Below, one piece after another: positions 24,041 through 32,026 of a stretch of 64,000 bases of DNA. Position 1 is the first letter of the stretch; each line of letters starts with the position of its first letter. The notes under the pieces were generated by a model that made no database searches, was not told the origin of the DNA, and was given only the letters and a program-made list of their open reading frames with translations. The translations under genes and the position numbers were made by a program. The DNA is taken from the NCBI RefSeq assembly GCF_003382565.3, contig NZ_CP086253.1, positions 2,666,001-2,730,000 on the forward strand, given 5' to 3'. This DNA is from Pectobacterium aquaticum. Its GTDB lineage: Bacteria > Pseudomonadota > Gammaproteobacteria > Enterobacterales > Enterobacteriaceae.

Positions 24041-24727
24041 ATGTATCAGTTGTATATCGCCAATAAAAACTATTCGTCCTGGTCACTGCGTCCGTGGGTG
24101 CTGTTGAAAGCACTATCGATTCCTTTCGAAGAGAAACTAGTTGCCTTTGCGCCGGGCATGGCACAGCCGGCATTTAAGGTCTTTTCGCCGACGGCAAAAG
24201 TTCCCTGCCTGATCGATGGCGAGACCACCGTCTGGGATTCACTGGCGATTACCGAATATTTGGCTGAACAACATCCCGGCGTCTGGCCTGCTGATGCCAA
24301 AACCCGCGCCTGGGCACGCTGTGCCGCTGCCGAAATGCATTCCGGCTTTACCGCACTGCGTAACACCTGCTCCATGAGTTGCGGCGTGCGCGTTAAAATG
24401 AACGACATATCGCCTGACCTCAGCAATGACATTACTCGCATCTGCGAACTGTGGCAGGAAGGACTGACGCGCTTTGGCGGACCATTTTTGGCAGGGAAAC
24501 AGTTTTCGGCCGTGGACGCCTTCTTTGCACCGGTTGTCTTCCGTATCAAAACTTACCAGCTTCCCGTTTCGCCGGAAGCCACTGCCTATTGCGACCATCT
24601 GCTAGCGCAACCGGCTATGCAGCGTTGGCTACAGGATGCATTAGCGGAAACCTGGCGTGAAGCTGCGCATGATGAAGAAGTGAAAAAAGCGGGTGAAGTG
24701 ATAGACGATTTTCGCGCTCAAGCGTGA
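24041..24727 (+). CDS. Glutathione S-transferase family protein
   Basis: The 228-residue protein has an N-terminal thioredoxin-like domain (MYQLYIANKNYSSWSLRPWV, with the SSWS active-site serine region and KVPCLIDG, WDSLAITEYLAE for glutathione binding) and an all-helical C-terminal domain. An AAGGAG ribosome site eight bases before ATG 24041 decides the start over the longer frame. It is monocistronic, convergent with pbpG. The substrate is unknown; the SSWSLR N-terminus is typical of an enterobacterial subgroup near YfcF or maleylacetoacetate isomerase-like proteins. Confidence 0.9.
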   Translation: MYQLYIANKNYSSWSLRPWVLLKALSIPFEEKLVAFAPGMAQPAFKVFSPTAKVPCLIDGETTVWDSLAITEYLAEQHPGVWPADAKTRAWARCAAAEMHSGFTALRNTCSMSCGVRVKMNDISPDLSNDITRICELWQEGLTRFGGPFLAGKQFSAVDAFFAPVVFRIKTYQLPVSPEATAYCDHLLAQPAMQRWLQDALAETWREAAHDEEVKKAGEVIDDFRAQA

Positions 24728-24771
24728 CAGCCCGTCGCATTCGGTGGCTCGCTCGGCCACCGTCAAGACAT

Positions 24772-24796
24772 CCCCTTCCCAACCATCAGGAAGGGG
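24772..24796. terminator. Hairpin between convergent GST and pbpG genes
   Basis: CCCCTTCC (24772-24779) pairs with GGAAGGGG (24789-24796) around a nine-base loop. A second hairpin, GGTGGC with GCCACC, lies just upstream (about 24743-24761). Neither has a long T-run; together they probably end transcripts from both sides. Confidence 0.55.
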
Positions 24797-24804
24797 AGTA
24801 CTGA

Positions 24805-25752
24805 TTATTCGGTTTCGATACTCGCCATGCTCTGCGGTTGGCGGGAAGCCAGTGATTTTTGTTTCTTATAGCTCAACGCGGCGGCAGGCACCTCGCTGAC
24901 CTTACCGGTTTCCATCCACTTACGCAGGCGGTTAGCATCCGCAAAGTGCGTGTATTTACCGAAGGCATCCAACACCACCAGCGCAACAGGCCGCTGATTA
25001 ATAACCGTACGCATTACCAGACAGTGTCCCGCCTGGTTCGTGAAGCCAGTTTTGGTGAGCTGAATGCTCCAGTCCGCTTTATAGACCAGATGGTTGGTGT
25101 TTCTGAACGGCTGGCTGTACGCCGGGTGGGAGAACGTCGCGGTTTTCTCCTGTGTGGTACTAAGCTGGCCCAACAGCGGATATTGCTTGCTGGCAATCAA
25201 AAGCTTGGTGAGATCGCGGGCAGTCGAGACATTATTGATGGACAACCCAGTTGGTTCTACATAGCGCGTGTGGGCCATACCCAACGCACGGGCTTTGGCA
25301 TTCATCGCGCGGATAAACGCCTGATAGCCGCCCGGATAGTGGTGCGCCAGACTAGCCGCCGCGCGGTTTTCGGATGACATCAGCGCCAGTAGCAGCATGT
25401 CGCGGCGGCTGATCTCACTGTTCAGACGAACACGCGAGTAAACCCCTTTCATTTCTTTCGTCTGGCTGATATCGACAGAGATAATTTCATCCAGCGGTTG
25501 ATTAGCATCCAGCACCACCAGCGCCGTCATCAGTTTCGTCACCGAAGCAATCGGCACCACCACATCAGGATTACTGGAATAAAGGATGTGGTTATCACGC
25601 AGATCCACCACCATGGCGCTACCGGAAGCAATTTCCTGATGCGCAGTGCCAGCGGAGTACGTCGGCGCTTTCGCCACAGCCTGAGGCAACATCGCTGCAT
25701 GGGTTGATAGCACCAACAGGCCAAAAAGAGAAAGCTTAAAATTTTTAGTCAT
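24805..25752 (-). CDS. pbpG: D-alanyl-D-alanine endopeptidase PbpG (PBP7)
   Basis: The 315-residue protein has a signal peptide (ends near AVAKA) and the three penicillin-binding motifs of the S11 peptidases: SVTK (70-73, catalytic Ser70), SEN (127-129) and KTG in QLTKTGFTNQAG. It cleaves D-Ala-meso-DAP cross-links in peptidoglycan in the periplasm. Length matches E. coli PbpG (310 residues). There is no amphipathic C-terminal anchor as in DacA/C, which fits PBP7. It lies alone, convergent with the GST gene. Confidence 0.93.
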   Translation of the reverse strand: MTKNFKLSLFGLLVLSTHAAMLPQAVAKAPTYSAGTAHQEIASGSAMVVDLRDNHILYSSNPDVVVPIASVTKLMTALVVLDANQPLDEIISVDISQTKEMKGVYSRVRLNSEISRRDMLLLALMSSENRAAASLAHHYPGGYQAFIRAMNAKARALGMAHTRYVEPTGLSINNVSTARDLTKLLIASKQYPLLGQLSTTQEKTATFSHPAYSQPFRNTNHLVYKADWSIQLTKTGFTNQAGHCLVMRTVINQRPVALVVLDAFGKYTHFADANRLRKWMETGKVSEVPAAALSYKKQKSLASRQPQSMASIETE

Positions 25753-25901
25753 TCTTCAATAACTTAAACAGTATTCTGTTAAATGAAAGGGATGGGCAGC
25801 GGCATTATAATTTACCGCCCTTCCCTGCGCACTCATGTAGCAGAAAAGCTTTGTGACAAATTTTGACAAACGGTTTGAGCAACATACTGTTTTCTCTGGC
25901 A

Positions 25902-26411
25902 TTACGTTAGCGATGGTTTTATTTTGTGCATCTGGTTGAGCAAACGTAAGCTGACGCCGCTGAATATCCCCGCAGTAATCCCACTTGCCGCACCGGACAG
26001 CAGGCAGAATACGGGGTCATGCGCCAACGCGGGAAACCGAGCCAGTTGGACGGAAAAATAGAAACGAGAACAAAACGTCAGCAGCATTAAGGCCAACGGC
26101 CACCACGAACCGCTGCGCTGAAAACGACGCGACTCCGGCAAGTAAATACCTGACGTTTTTCCCCACGCCCATCCGATACCCAGCCCAATGATCAACGCCA
26201 GCAGAAATCCGCCCGCTGCCGCAAGCGGGAGTCGCAGCGTATGAAAAATCGCACTGATGCCCCACGCCATGAAAATCATCGGCACAAGCAACATCCGCAC
26301 CAACGATTGCTGCCGTGGCTGGCTAGCTTTTACGCCGGCATAAATCAGGTAACTCAAAACGATCCACACCCAGTAAGGCGTGTGACGCAAAATGATCAGC
26401 AAATTTTCCAC
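25902..26411 (-). CDS. Small inner-membrane protein, DUF6622-like
   Basis: The 169-residue product shows about five hydrophobic segments (for example YWVWIVLSYLIYAGV, LLVPMIFMAWGISAIFHTL, AAGGFLLALIIGLGIGWAWG and PLALMLLTFCSRFYFSV). It begins MENLLIILRHTPYWVW, similar to a family of conserved small membrane proteins that I believe is DUF6622. No catalytic motif is visible and no function can be inferred. It is separated from pbpG and the FMN-binding protein by short gaps and may be monocistronic. Confidence 0.65.
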   Translation of the reverse strand: MENLLIILRHTPYWVWIVLSYLIYAGVKASQPRQQSLVRMLLVPMIFMAWGISAIFHTLRLPLAAAGGFLLALIIGLGIGWAWGKTSGIYLPESRRFQRSGSWWPLALMLLTFCSRFYFSVQLARFPALAHDPVFCLLSGAASGITAGIFSGVSLRLLNQMHKIKPSLT

Positions 26412-26488
26412 GGCAGTACTGTTCCTTCATCACTGAGGCCTTCATCAATTAAGCCTGCATCAACGGTAATAGCCAAAACCCGGTGTGA

Positions 26489-26845
26489 CTACGGCGTGAC
26501 TTTGGCCTGTTCCAGCGCCTGTTTCACCGCATTAATCACGCCCTGACTCGATAACGTTGCCCCCGTTACCGCATCCACCTTGTTAATGTCCTGCTTCTCA
26601 ATGAGTTCCGGCACAATTTGATCCGTCGCGCTCAGCATCATCGCTTCGGTATCGCCATGCTTCAGCACTTCAGCATTCGCGATCTTCCCGTCTTTAATGC
26701 TGACCGTGACCTCAACTTCTGCCGCCTTTCCCTGCGCTTTACCGGGGTAAGCACCGTCTTTATAGTGCACCCCATCGCTACTATGAACGGACAGAGAGCA
26801 CGCCATCACTAACGTAGCCAGCACCGCCAAAAAAGATTTTTTCAT
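26489..26845 (-). CDS. Exported FMN-binding domain protein
   Basis: The 118-residue protein has a signal peptide (MKKSFLAVLATLVMACSLSV) followed by one FMN-binding domain. The hallmark is DAVTGATLSSQGV (about 94-106), where the threonine of SGAT/TGAT-type motifs takes covalent FMN through a phosphoester bond by ApbE flavinylation. Such small proteins act as periplasmic electron carriers. Start at MKKSFLAV is chosen because it begins the signal peptide; the longer frame adds a hydrophobic but out-of-place leader. No partner reductase or ApbE is in the window. A cysteine in the signal core (MACSLS) could be a lipobox alternative. Confidence 0.85.
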   Translation of the reverse strand: MKKSFLAVLATLVMACSLSVHSSDGVHYKDGAYPGKAQGKAAEVEVTVSIKDGKIANAEVLKHGDTEAMMLSATDQIVPELIEKQDINKVDAVTGATLSSQGVINAVKQALEQAKVTP

Positions 26846-26893
26846 CGTTTTCCCATGTGTAAATAAAAAAATGCAATAACCAGAAAAGAACAA

Positions 26894-27436
26894 TTAATTA
26901 AAACCTAATAATTGATAATAAGATTTCGTTTCAATATTATCCAATGGCAGTTGAAGCCGTAACGCACACTCTATACACCGTTCTCTAAGTGCTTTCAAGT
27001 GGGTTTCATCATCGGTCATCACGGATATTTCGACGAAATAACCCAGTGATTCAATATAGTCGAGCGTAATATGGAAGGCGTTTAAAAAGTAGATGCTGCG
27101 GATTTTATGAATTTCAAAAAGAGGTCGATACCCCAACGTCTGTAACATGCTGTCGGTTTTTTCAAAGCCTTCCACGTTAACCGCTTCACAGCGATCGACT
27201 CCTGGCCCTTTGACAATCCAGAGTTTAATGCCCGATGGCTCCATGCGGCGCACCAGCATTTTGATATTTTGCTGTCGCAGGCGATTCTCTGCATCATCGT
27301 AATAAACATCATGTTCTTTATTTTCAAAGACGAAAGCCTCGGGATGAAGGCTAAAAAGCGTATTTCTAAAAACGGCTATATCGTCGATGCGAAATTTAAG
27401 TTCAACTTCATATTTCCCTGTGAAATGTTCAACCAT
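26894..27436 (-). CDS. Class IV adenylate cyclase, CYTH fold (CyaB type)
   Basis: The 180-residue protein begins MVEHFTGKYEVELKFRIDD, with the ExExK signature (EVELK) of CYTH enzymes that bind triphosphates and divalent metal. Later charged strands (LVRRMEPSGIKLWIVKG, CEAVNVEGFEKT, ITLDYIESLGYFVEI) match the tunnel residues of class IV adenylate cyclases known from Aeromonas and Yersinia, of nearly equal length. It would make cAMP from ATP, or act as a thiamine-triphosphatase-like hydrolase. GGGGAAAG precedes the chosen ATG. Pectobacterium also has class I CyaA elsewhere, so its role is unclear. Confidence 0.85.
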   Translation of the reverse strand: MVEHFTGKYEVELKFRIDDIAVFRNTLFSLHPEAFVFENKEHDVYYDDAENRLRQQNIKMLVRRMEPSGIKLWIVKGPGVDRCEAVNVEGFEKTDSMLQTLGYRPLFEIHKIRSIYFLNAFHITLDYIESLGYFVEISVMTDDETHLKALRERCIECALRLQLPLDNIETKSYYQLLGFN

Positions 27437-27939
27437 GTTCTTTCCCCTCACTGGATTCCCTGAAATAAAATTGACTCTCCGCCACACCGAGCAGCGCTTT
27501 ATTACGCTGTCATACGAGAATTCAAGATAATAATGGTTCAGTCATCCGCAAAATAGATCATACAGGTAACATAATATGGCCCAATGGCCGTCCTCTTATC
27601 CTCCTTGATTAACCCCTTACGTCCTATCACATCTTGGTACCGCGATAATCATACGGCGTTATTACCTTACAACGTCAGATATCCCGAGCGCAATTTCCTG
27701 GCAACGACTCTCTGTTGACGAATGCTATCGGCGATTACCCAGCAAAAAAATGCGGCCAGAACCCTTGCTGGACGCTGACCGCCGTTAATAGTAGCTGAGA
27801 AGGGAAAAACCGCTAGTTCTTCACGCAGTAACTGCTGGTAATCGCAAAATCAGTGCAAAATCGAAGCCGTGGTGGTGCATAAGCTCACGCAAAATCAGCA
27901 ATCGGGCGGAGAAAGCGTTCTCTAGCGGAATCCCCTTAT
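27437..27939. other. Gap holding a decayed minus-strand gene
   Basis: No intact gene lies in these 503 bases. The half next to mmuM (27667-27935) holds two overlapping coding-like segments in different minus-strand frames. The half next to the cyclase gene (27437-27660) is AT-rich and should hold the cyclase promoter. Confidence 0.5.
27667..27935 (-). pseudogene. Frameshifted 3' remnant of a DUF2913-like gene
   Basis: Two minus-strand frames read like consecutive parts of one protein. The first, from about 27935, gives GIPLENAFSARLLILRELMH and HHGFDFALILR before running out of frame; the second continues QLLREELAVFPFSATINGG through IADSIRQQRVVARKLRSGYL to a TAA at 27667-27669. A single indel near 27838-27845 would join them. 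The composition resembles the C-terminal half of a conserved gammaproteobacterial family that I believe is DUF2913. The 5' half is missing, apparently replaced by the end of mmuM. Family name is tentative; decay is directly visible. Confidence 0.5.
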
Positions 27940-28887
27940 TTAGTGCTGCCCCTCATGCTGGCAGCAGCGTGCAATACCGGCGATATCCGCAGGTGTGGTT
28001 CGGCAACAGCCACCAATTAAGCGTGCACCTGCTGCCTGCCACTCGGGCAAATACGTTATCAATGAGCAGGCGTCATCGTGAGCGCTGCTCCAGGTTTTCG
28101 TTACCGCATCATACTGCTCACCGGAGTTGGGATAAACCACCAACGGCAAATCCGTCAGCGAGGACAGGTGCGTCAGCGCGGGTGTCACGTTTTCCAGCGC
28201 GATGCAGTTGATACCCACAGCGACCACCTGCGAACAGGCGTTGACCCGCGCCAGCACCGTGCGCAATGGCGTGCCGTCGCTGAGGTGCTCGCTGTCACGC
28301 AGCGTGAAAGAGAACCAGGCCTGCGCGTGAGGGAACTCGGCCAGTAACGCAATCAGCGCCTCTATTTCGGCAAAAGACGGCAGCGTCTCGCAGGCCAGCA
28401 GATCGGCTCCCGCCTCATGCAGCGCCGCTATACGCGGCCGATGAAACGCCATCATCTCGGCCTGCGGCAGTTGGTAATCACCGCGATACTCCGAACCATC
28501 CGCCAGATAGGCACCGTACGGCCCCACCGATCCCGCCACCAGCAGCGTTCCAGCCTGCGAATTATCGCGACGGTAATCATCCCGCGCCTGCGCCGCCAGC
28601 TGTACGCTCTTAGCAATCAGCGCTAGTGATTCCGCTTCGCTATACCCGCGCGCCTTAAACCCTTGCGGTGTCGCCTGATAGCTGGCGGTAATCGCACACT
28701 GTGCCCCGGCATTGAAATAATCGAGATGCACCTGATAAATCAGCGCCGGGTTTTCAACCAGCACTTTCGCCGACCACAGCGGATCCGTTAAATCACAGCC
28801 GCGCACTTCCAGTTCGGTCGCCAACGCGCCGTCCAACACAATCGTTGATGCCGTCGCCAGCATTTCGGTAACCGTATTCTTACGCAA
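27940..28887 (-). CDS. mmuM: Homocysteine S-methyltransferase MmuM
   Basis: The 315-residue enzyme moves a methyl group from S-methylmethionine (or S-adenosylmethionine) to homocysteine, giving methionine. The zinc cysteines are visible in VGINCIALENV and in the C-terminal LIGGCCRTTPADI; the N-terminus has LDGALATELEVRG. It overlaps mmuP by eight bases, so both are one operon and likely share the Met box upstream of mmuP. S-methylmethionine is abundant in plants, fitting the host. Confidence 0.95.
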   Translation of the reverse strand: MRKNTVTEMLATASTIVLDGALATELEVRGCDLTDPLWSAKVLVENPALIYQVHLDYFNAGAQCAITASYQATPQGFKARGYSEAESLALIAKSVQLAAQARDDYRRDNSQAGTLLVAGSVGPYGAYLADGSEYRGDYQLPQAEMMAFHRPRIAALHEAGADLLACETLPSFAEIEALIALLAEFPHAQAWFSFTLRDSEHLSDGTPLRTVLARVNACSQVVAVGINCIALENVTPALTHLSSLTDLPLVVYPNSGEQYDAVTKTWSSAHDDACSLITYLPEWQAAGARLIGGCCRTTPADIAGIARCCQHEGQH

Positions 28888-30292
28888 TGTCTTCCGCTCC
28901 CGTTAATCTACGTTTCTTCATTGACTGCGTGAAATAATAAGCACCATAGCACAGCGCGACAAACGGAATTCCACACCACAGTGCAATCCGCTGGCTTGGG
29001 TCAAACGCCAGCCCGACGCAGGCCAGTAGACACAAGAGGAAGCCAAGGATCGGCGTGATGGGGAACCAAGGGGCGTGATATTGCAGATCGGAAAGCGGTT
29101 TTCCCGAGCGGACATGGTGACGGCGGAACATATAGTGCGAGGCGCAGATGCTCAGCCACACCGCCACTACGGCAAAACCAGAAATCGCAGACAAAGCCAC
29201 ATAGACGGTATCCGGCGCGACCACGCTGGAAAACAGCGCCAGCAGCCCGCCCAGCATACTGACGGAAATAGCAAAAAGCGGAATGCCACGGCGCGTCAGA
29301 CGAGAAAAACGGCGCGGCAACGTACCTTCGTTGGACAGCGACCACAGCATACGCCCCGAGGCATACAGCCCCGAGTTAGCGGCAGACAGGATCGCCGTCA
29401 AAATCACGAAATTAAAAATATCGGCAGCGTAAGGAATACCAATTTTTTCAAACACCAGCACAAACGGGCTTTTAGCGATACCGGCCTCTTCCATCGGAAT
29501 GATCGCCGCCAGTACCAGCACCGTCCCCAGGAAGAAGATCACCAGTCGCGCAACGGTCGTACGAATCGCCATCGGCACCACCTTCTGCGGATTCTCGGTT
29601 TCTCCAGCCGCGATGCCGATCAGCTCCGTACCGGAGAAGGCGAAGTTTACCGCTACCATCGTCATCAGGATCGGCAGGCCGCCATGCGGGAACCAGCCCG
29701 ACGCGGTAATATTCTGGAAAAACGGTGCGGGTGAGCCGTCCTGCATCGGAATAAAGCCAAACATCGCGCCAGCACCGAGCACAATAAAAGCGAGAATCGT
29801 GACAACTTTCACGATAGAGAACCAGAATTCCCCTTCGGCAAAGAAACGGGACGACACGATATTCAGCAAATAAATCAGCACACAAAACAGCAGACACCAA
29901 GTCCAGACCGGCACCTGCGGGAACCAATACTGCATGCAAAAACCGGCTGCGGTCAGGCTAGAGCCCAGTGCAACCGTCCACGTCAGCCAATACAGCCACG
30001 CCACAGTATAACCTGTAGCCGGGCTGAGATAGCGGGACGCATACACATGGAACGCCCCAGTTTCCGGCATCGCGACGGACAGCTCACCCAGACTCAGCAT
30101 CACCAGATACACCACCAGCGCGCCGATCAGATAAGCCAAGAGCGTCCCGGCCGCACCCGTCGTGGAAATAATGTAGCCCGTATTAAAAAACAGGCCAGTG
30201 CCGATGACGCCACCGAGCGAAAGCATCACCAAATGGCGAGCTTTCATGGTGCGTTTAAACTGCCCTTCCGTGCCTGATGCGTGTTGTTCCAT
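28880..30292 (-). CDS. mmuP: S-methylmethionine permease MmuP
   Basis: The 470-residue protein has twelve predicted helices and the amino acid-polyamine-organocation signature (HLVMLSLGGVIGTGLFFNTGYIIS near residues 20-43). Strong similarity to AnsP/RocE-type permeases and direct linkage with mmuM identify it as the S-methylmethionine importer. It is the first gene of the mmuPM operon; a perfect MetJ box lies 17 bases upstream of its start. Confidence 0.92.
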   Translation of the reverse strand: MEQHASGTEGQFKRTMKARHLVMLSLGGVIGTGLFFNTGYIISTTGAAGTLLAYLIGALVVYLVMLSLGELSVAMPETGAFHVYASRYLSPATGYTVAWLYWLTWTVALGSSLTAAGFCMQYWFPQVPVWTWCLLFCVLIYLLNIVSSRFFAEGEFWFSIVKVVTILAFIVLGAGAMFGFIPMQDGSPAPFFQNITASGWFPHGGLPILMTMVAVNFAFSGTELIGIAAGETENPQKVVPMAIRTTVARLVIFFLGTVLVLAAIIPMEEAGIAKSPFVLVFEKIGIPYAADIFNFVILTAILSAANSGLYASGRMLWSLSNEGTLPRRFSRLTRRGIPLFAISVSMLGGLLALFSSVVAPDTVYVALSAISGFAVVAVWLSICASHYMFRRHHVRSGKPLSDLQYHAPWFPITPILGFLLCLLACVGLAFDPSQRIALWCGIPFVALCYGAYYFTQSMKKRRLTGAEDIA

Positions 30293-30308
30293 GATGACCT
30301 TTCGTTAT

Positions 30309-30332
30309 AGACGTCTAAACTTCCAGATAGAT
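30309..30332 (-). promoter_or_regulatory. MetJ operator (Met boxes) upstream of mmuP
   Basis: AGACGTCT (30309-30316) is a perfect Met box. It is followed in register by AAACTTCC (30317-30324) and AGATAGAT (30325-30332), weaker eight-base boxes. MetJ binds at least two tandem boxes, so the second and third would supply low-affinity contacts. It places mmuPM under methionine repression. Confidence 0.8.
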
Positions 30333-30480
30333 AAGCTGTTATACCGTCAACTGATTCGTAAAGTAAAGTACAGGCCAGCGAGAGAGTGATGAAGTGCGTT
30401 AAATCTGAACAGCCATGATGGAAACACGACGCGTAGGAAGGCAGATGTAAGAAAGCAGATAATGAGGAAACAGTGAGTCT

Positions 30481-31413
30481 CTATAGCTCACCAATCACGC
30501 GTGCAATATCTGTTGAGGTCTTCAACGTGCGGATCTCGCTGAATAATTCGGTGGCGTCGTCGTACTCTTTACGCAAATAGCCGAGCCACTGTTTGATGCG
30601 CGCGACGTGATACAGCCCCGTGTCACCCTGCTTTTCCAACTGCACATATTTTTGTAGCAGCAGCATGACCTCCGGCCACGGCATACGCGGTTCGTTATAC
30701 TTGATCACGCGGCTCAGGTTCGGCACATTCAGCGCGCCCCGCCCCAGCATGATAGCGTCACAGCCCGTTGTCGCCATACAATCCTGCGCGCTTTGCCAGT
30801 CCCAGATTTCGCCATTGGCAATCACCGGAATCCGCAATCGCTGACGGATTTCCCCTATTGCCTGCCAGTTAATGCATTCGGCTTTATAACCATCTTCCTT
30901 CGTGCGGCCATGCACGGCCAGTTCAGTTGCACCCGCCTGCTGCACCGCGTCGGCAATTTCAAACTGGCGAGCACCGGAATCCCAGCCCAGACGGATTTTC
31001 ACCGTGACCGGCAAATGCGCAGGCACCGCCTCACGCATCGCTTTTGCGCCCCGATAAATCAGTTCGGGATCTTTCAGCAGCGTCGCTCCGCCCCCACTGC
31101 CGTTCACCAGCTTCGACGGGCAACCGCAGTTAAGATCGACACCATACGAACCCAGCTCCACCGCCCGCGCCGCATTTTCCGCTAGCCACTGGGGATATTG
31201 CCCCAGTAGCTGAACACGTACCAGCGTGCCTGACGGCGTACGGCTGGCATGCTGTAGTTCTGGGCAAAGGCGATAAAAGGATTTAACCGGCAGGCACTGA
31301 TCCACCACGCGTAAAAATTCGGTGATACACAGGTCATAATCATTTACTTCAGTCAGCAGTTCTCGCACTAATGAGTCGAGAACCCCTTCCATCGGGGCAA
31401 GCAGAACACGCAT
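30481..31413 (-). CDS. dusC: tRNA-dihydrouridine(16) synthase DusC
   Basis: The 310-residue flavoenzyme reduces uridine 16 in tRNA D-loops. It starts MRVLLAPMEGVLDSLVRELL and carries the catalytic cysteine in GVDLNCGCPSKLVNGSGGG, the FMN phosphate site (PVIANGEIWDW, GRGALNVPN) and a C-terminal four-helix domain. Length and N-terminus fit the DusC rather than DusA/B subgroups. It is monocistronic; the preceding gap before rhlE (31414-32026) contains repeats. Confidence 0.94.
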   Translation of the reverse strand: MRVLLAPMEGVLDSLVRELLTEVNDYDLCITEFLRVVDQCLPVKSFYRLCPELQHASRTPSGTLVRVQLLGQYPQWLAENAARAVELGSYGVDLNCGCPSKLVNGSGGGATLLKDPELIYRGAKAMREAVPAHLPVTVKIRLGWDSGARQFEIADAVQQAGATELAVHGRTKEDGYKAECINWQAIGEIRQRLRIPVIANGEIWDWQSAQDCMATTGCDAIMLGRGALNVPNLSRVIKYNEPRMPWPEVMLLLQKYVQLEKQGDTGLYHVARIKQWLGYLRKEYDDATELFSEIRTLKTSTDIARVIGEL

Positions 31414-31634
31414 AACGCTACTCGGTAACCATTCGATCGTTAATCACAGCCATTCAGGCCAAAAAAAGCAGGCAATCTTAGGGGGTATTGTACGGGGAAC
31501 GCAACGGGAAAGATAACGCTGGGCAGGCCATGAGGTTACCTCTTGTGAACCTATCATCAATAATTCGTGACAAATTTGTACCGACACCGTCCTTACGGAC
31601 TACAACGAAGTGGCTATTATTTATGTCAGATGCC

Positions 31635-31706
31635 AAAACGATGTCGACGGTAAAAACCATGTCGAATCTTAAAACCATGTCGAATGTTAAAACCATGTCG
31701 ACGGTC
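31635..31706. repeat. Four 18-bp tandem repeats
   Basis: Units resembling AAAACCATGTCGAATGTT start at 31635, 31653, 31671 and 31689. Outer units carry GACGGT, inner units GAATCTT/GAATGTT. Each contains an ATG, and 18 is a multiple of three, so any frame through them gives a hexapeptide repeat (KTMSTV/KTMSNL). Confidence 0.85.
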
Positions 31707-31787
31707 AAAAATGCCGCGCTGCAACGTCCACAGCTTTCTCTGCCGAATAATGCCGACAAGCTGCTGCTGCACGATTGGGATTACAAC

Positions 31788-31859
31788 TGGCGCAAACGCT
31801 TTACTCTTCTATTCCGTTACTCCCGTTTTCGTTCGACAAATAAGTTTATCAGCGGTCTT
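31788..31859. repeat. Dispersed 72-bp repeat, copy A
   Basis: The first 48 bases (31788-31835, beginning TGGCGCAAACGCTTTACTC) are identical to 51672-51719, and the next 24 differ at about five positions. Copy B lies downstream of maeA. Neither copy has flanking transposase or clear inverted ends. Confidence 0.9.
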
Positions 31860-31994
31860 AGCCCAGCACACGGTATCGGACTCTCAGCGTCTTACTTCTT
31901 CACGTCTACCTGATAGAAAATATGCTTACCGAACGGGTCAACCTCATACCCAGTCACTTCTTTACGTGCGGGTTCAAACAGGGTGGAATGCGAT

Positions 31995-32018
31995 AAAAAA
32001 GGGAGCCGCTGGGCTCCC
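31995..32018 (-). terminator. rhlE: Rho-independent terminator of rhlE
   Basis: On the minus strand GGGAGCC and GGCTCCC (32001-32018) pair around four bases and are followed by six T residues (31995-32000). It lies nine bases past the rhlE stop codon. Confidence 0.9.
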
Positions 32019-32026
32019 TATCTATT

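Larger units (their letters stand above)
31414..32026. other. Gap with repeats and a doubtful plus-strand frame
   Basis: These 613 bases hold an 18-bp tandem array (31635-31706), one copy of a dispersed repeat (31788-31859) and the rhlE terminator. A plus-strand frame from ATG 31624 to 31913 spans both repeats and encodes about 96 residues (MSDAKTMSTVKTMSNLKTMS...), but it has no good ribosome site and its second half is the translated repeat, so I do not list it as a gene. Confidence 0.6.

Noticed and set aside
31478..31759. 93-codon minus-strand frame with VDMVL repeats
   Set aside because: It is produced by the 18-bp tandem repeat read backwards, with no ribosome site or family.
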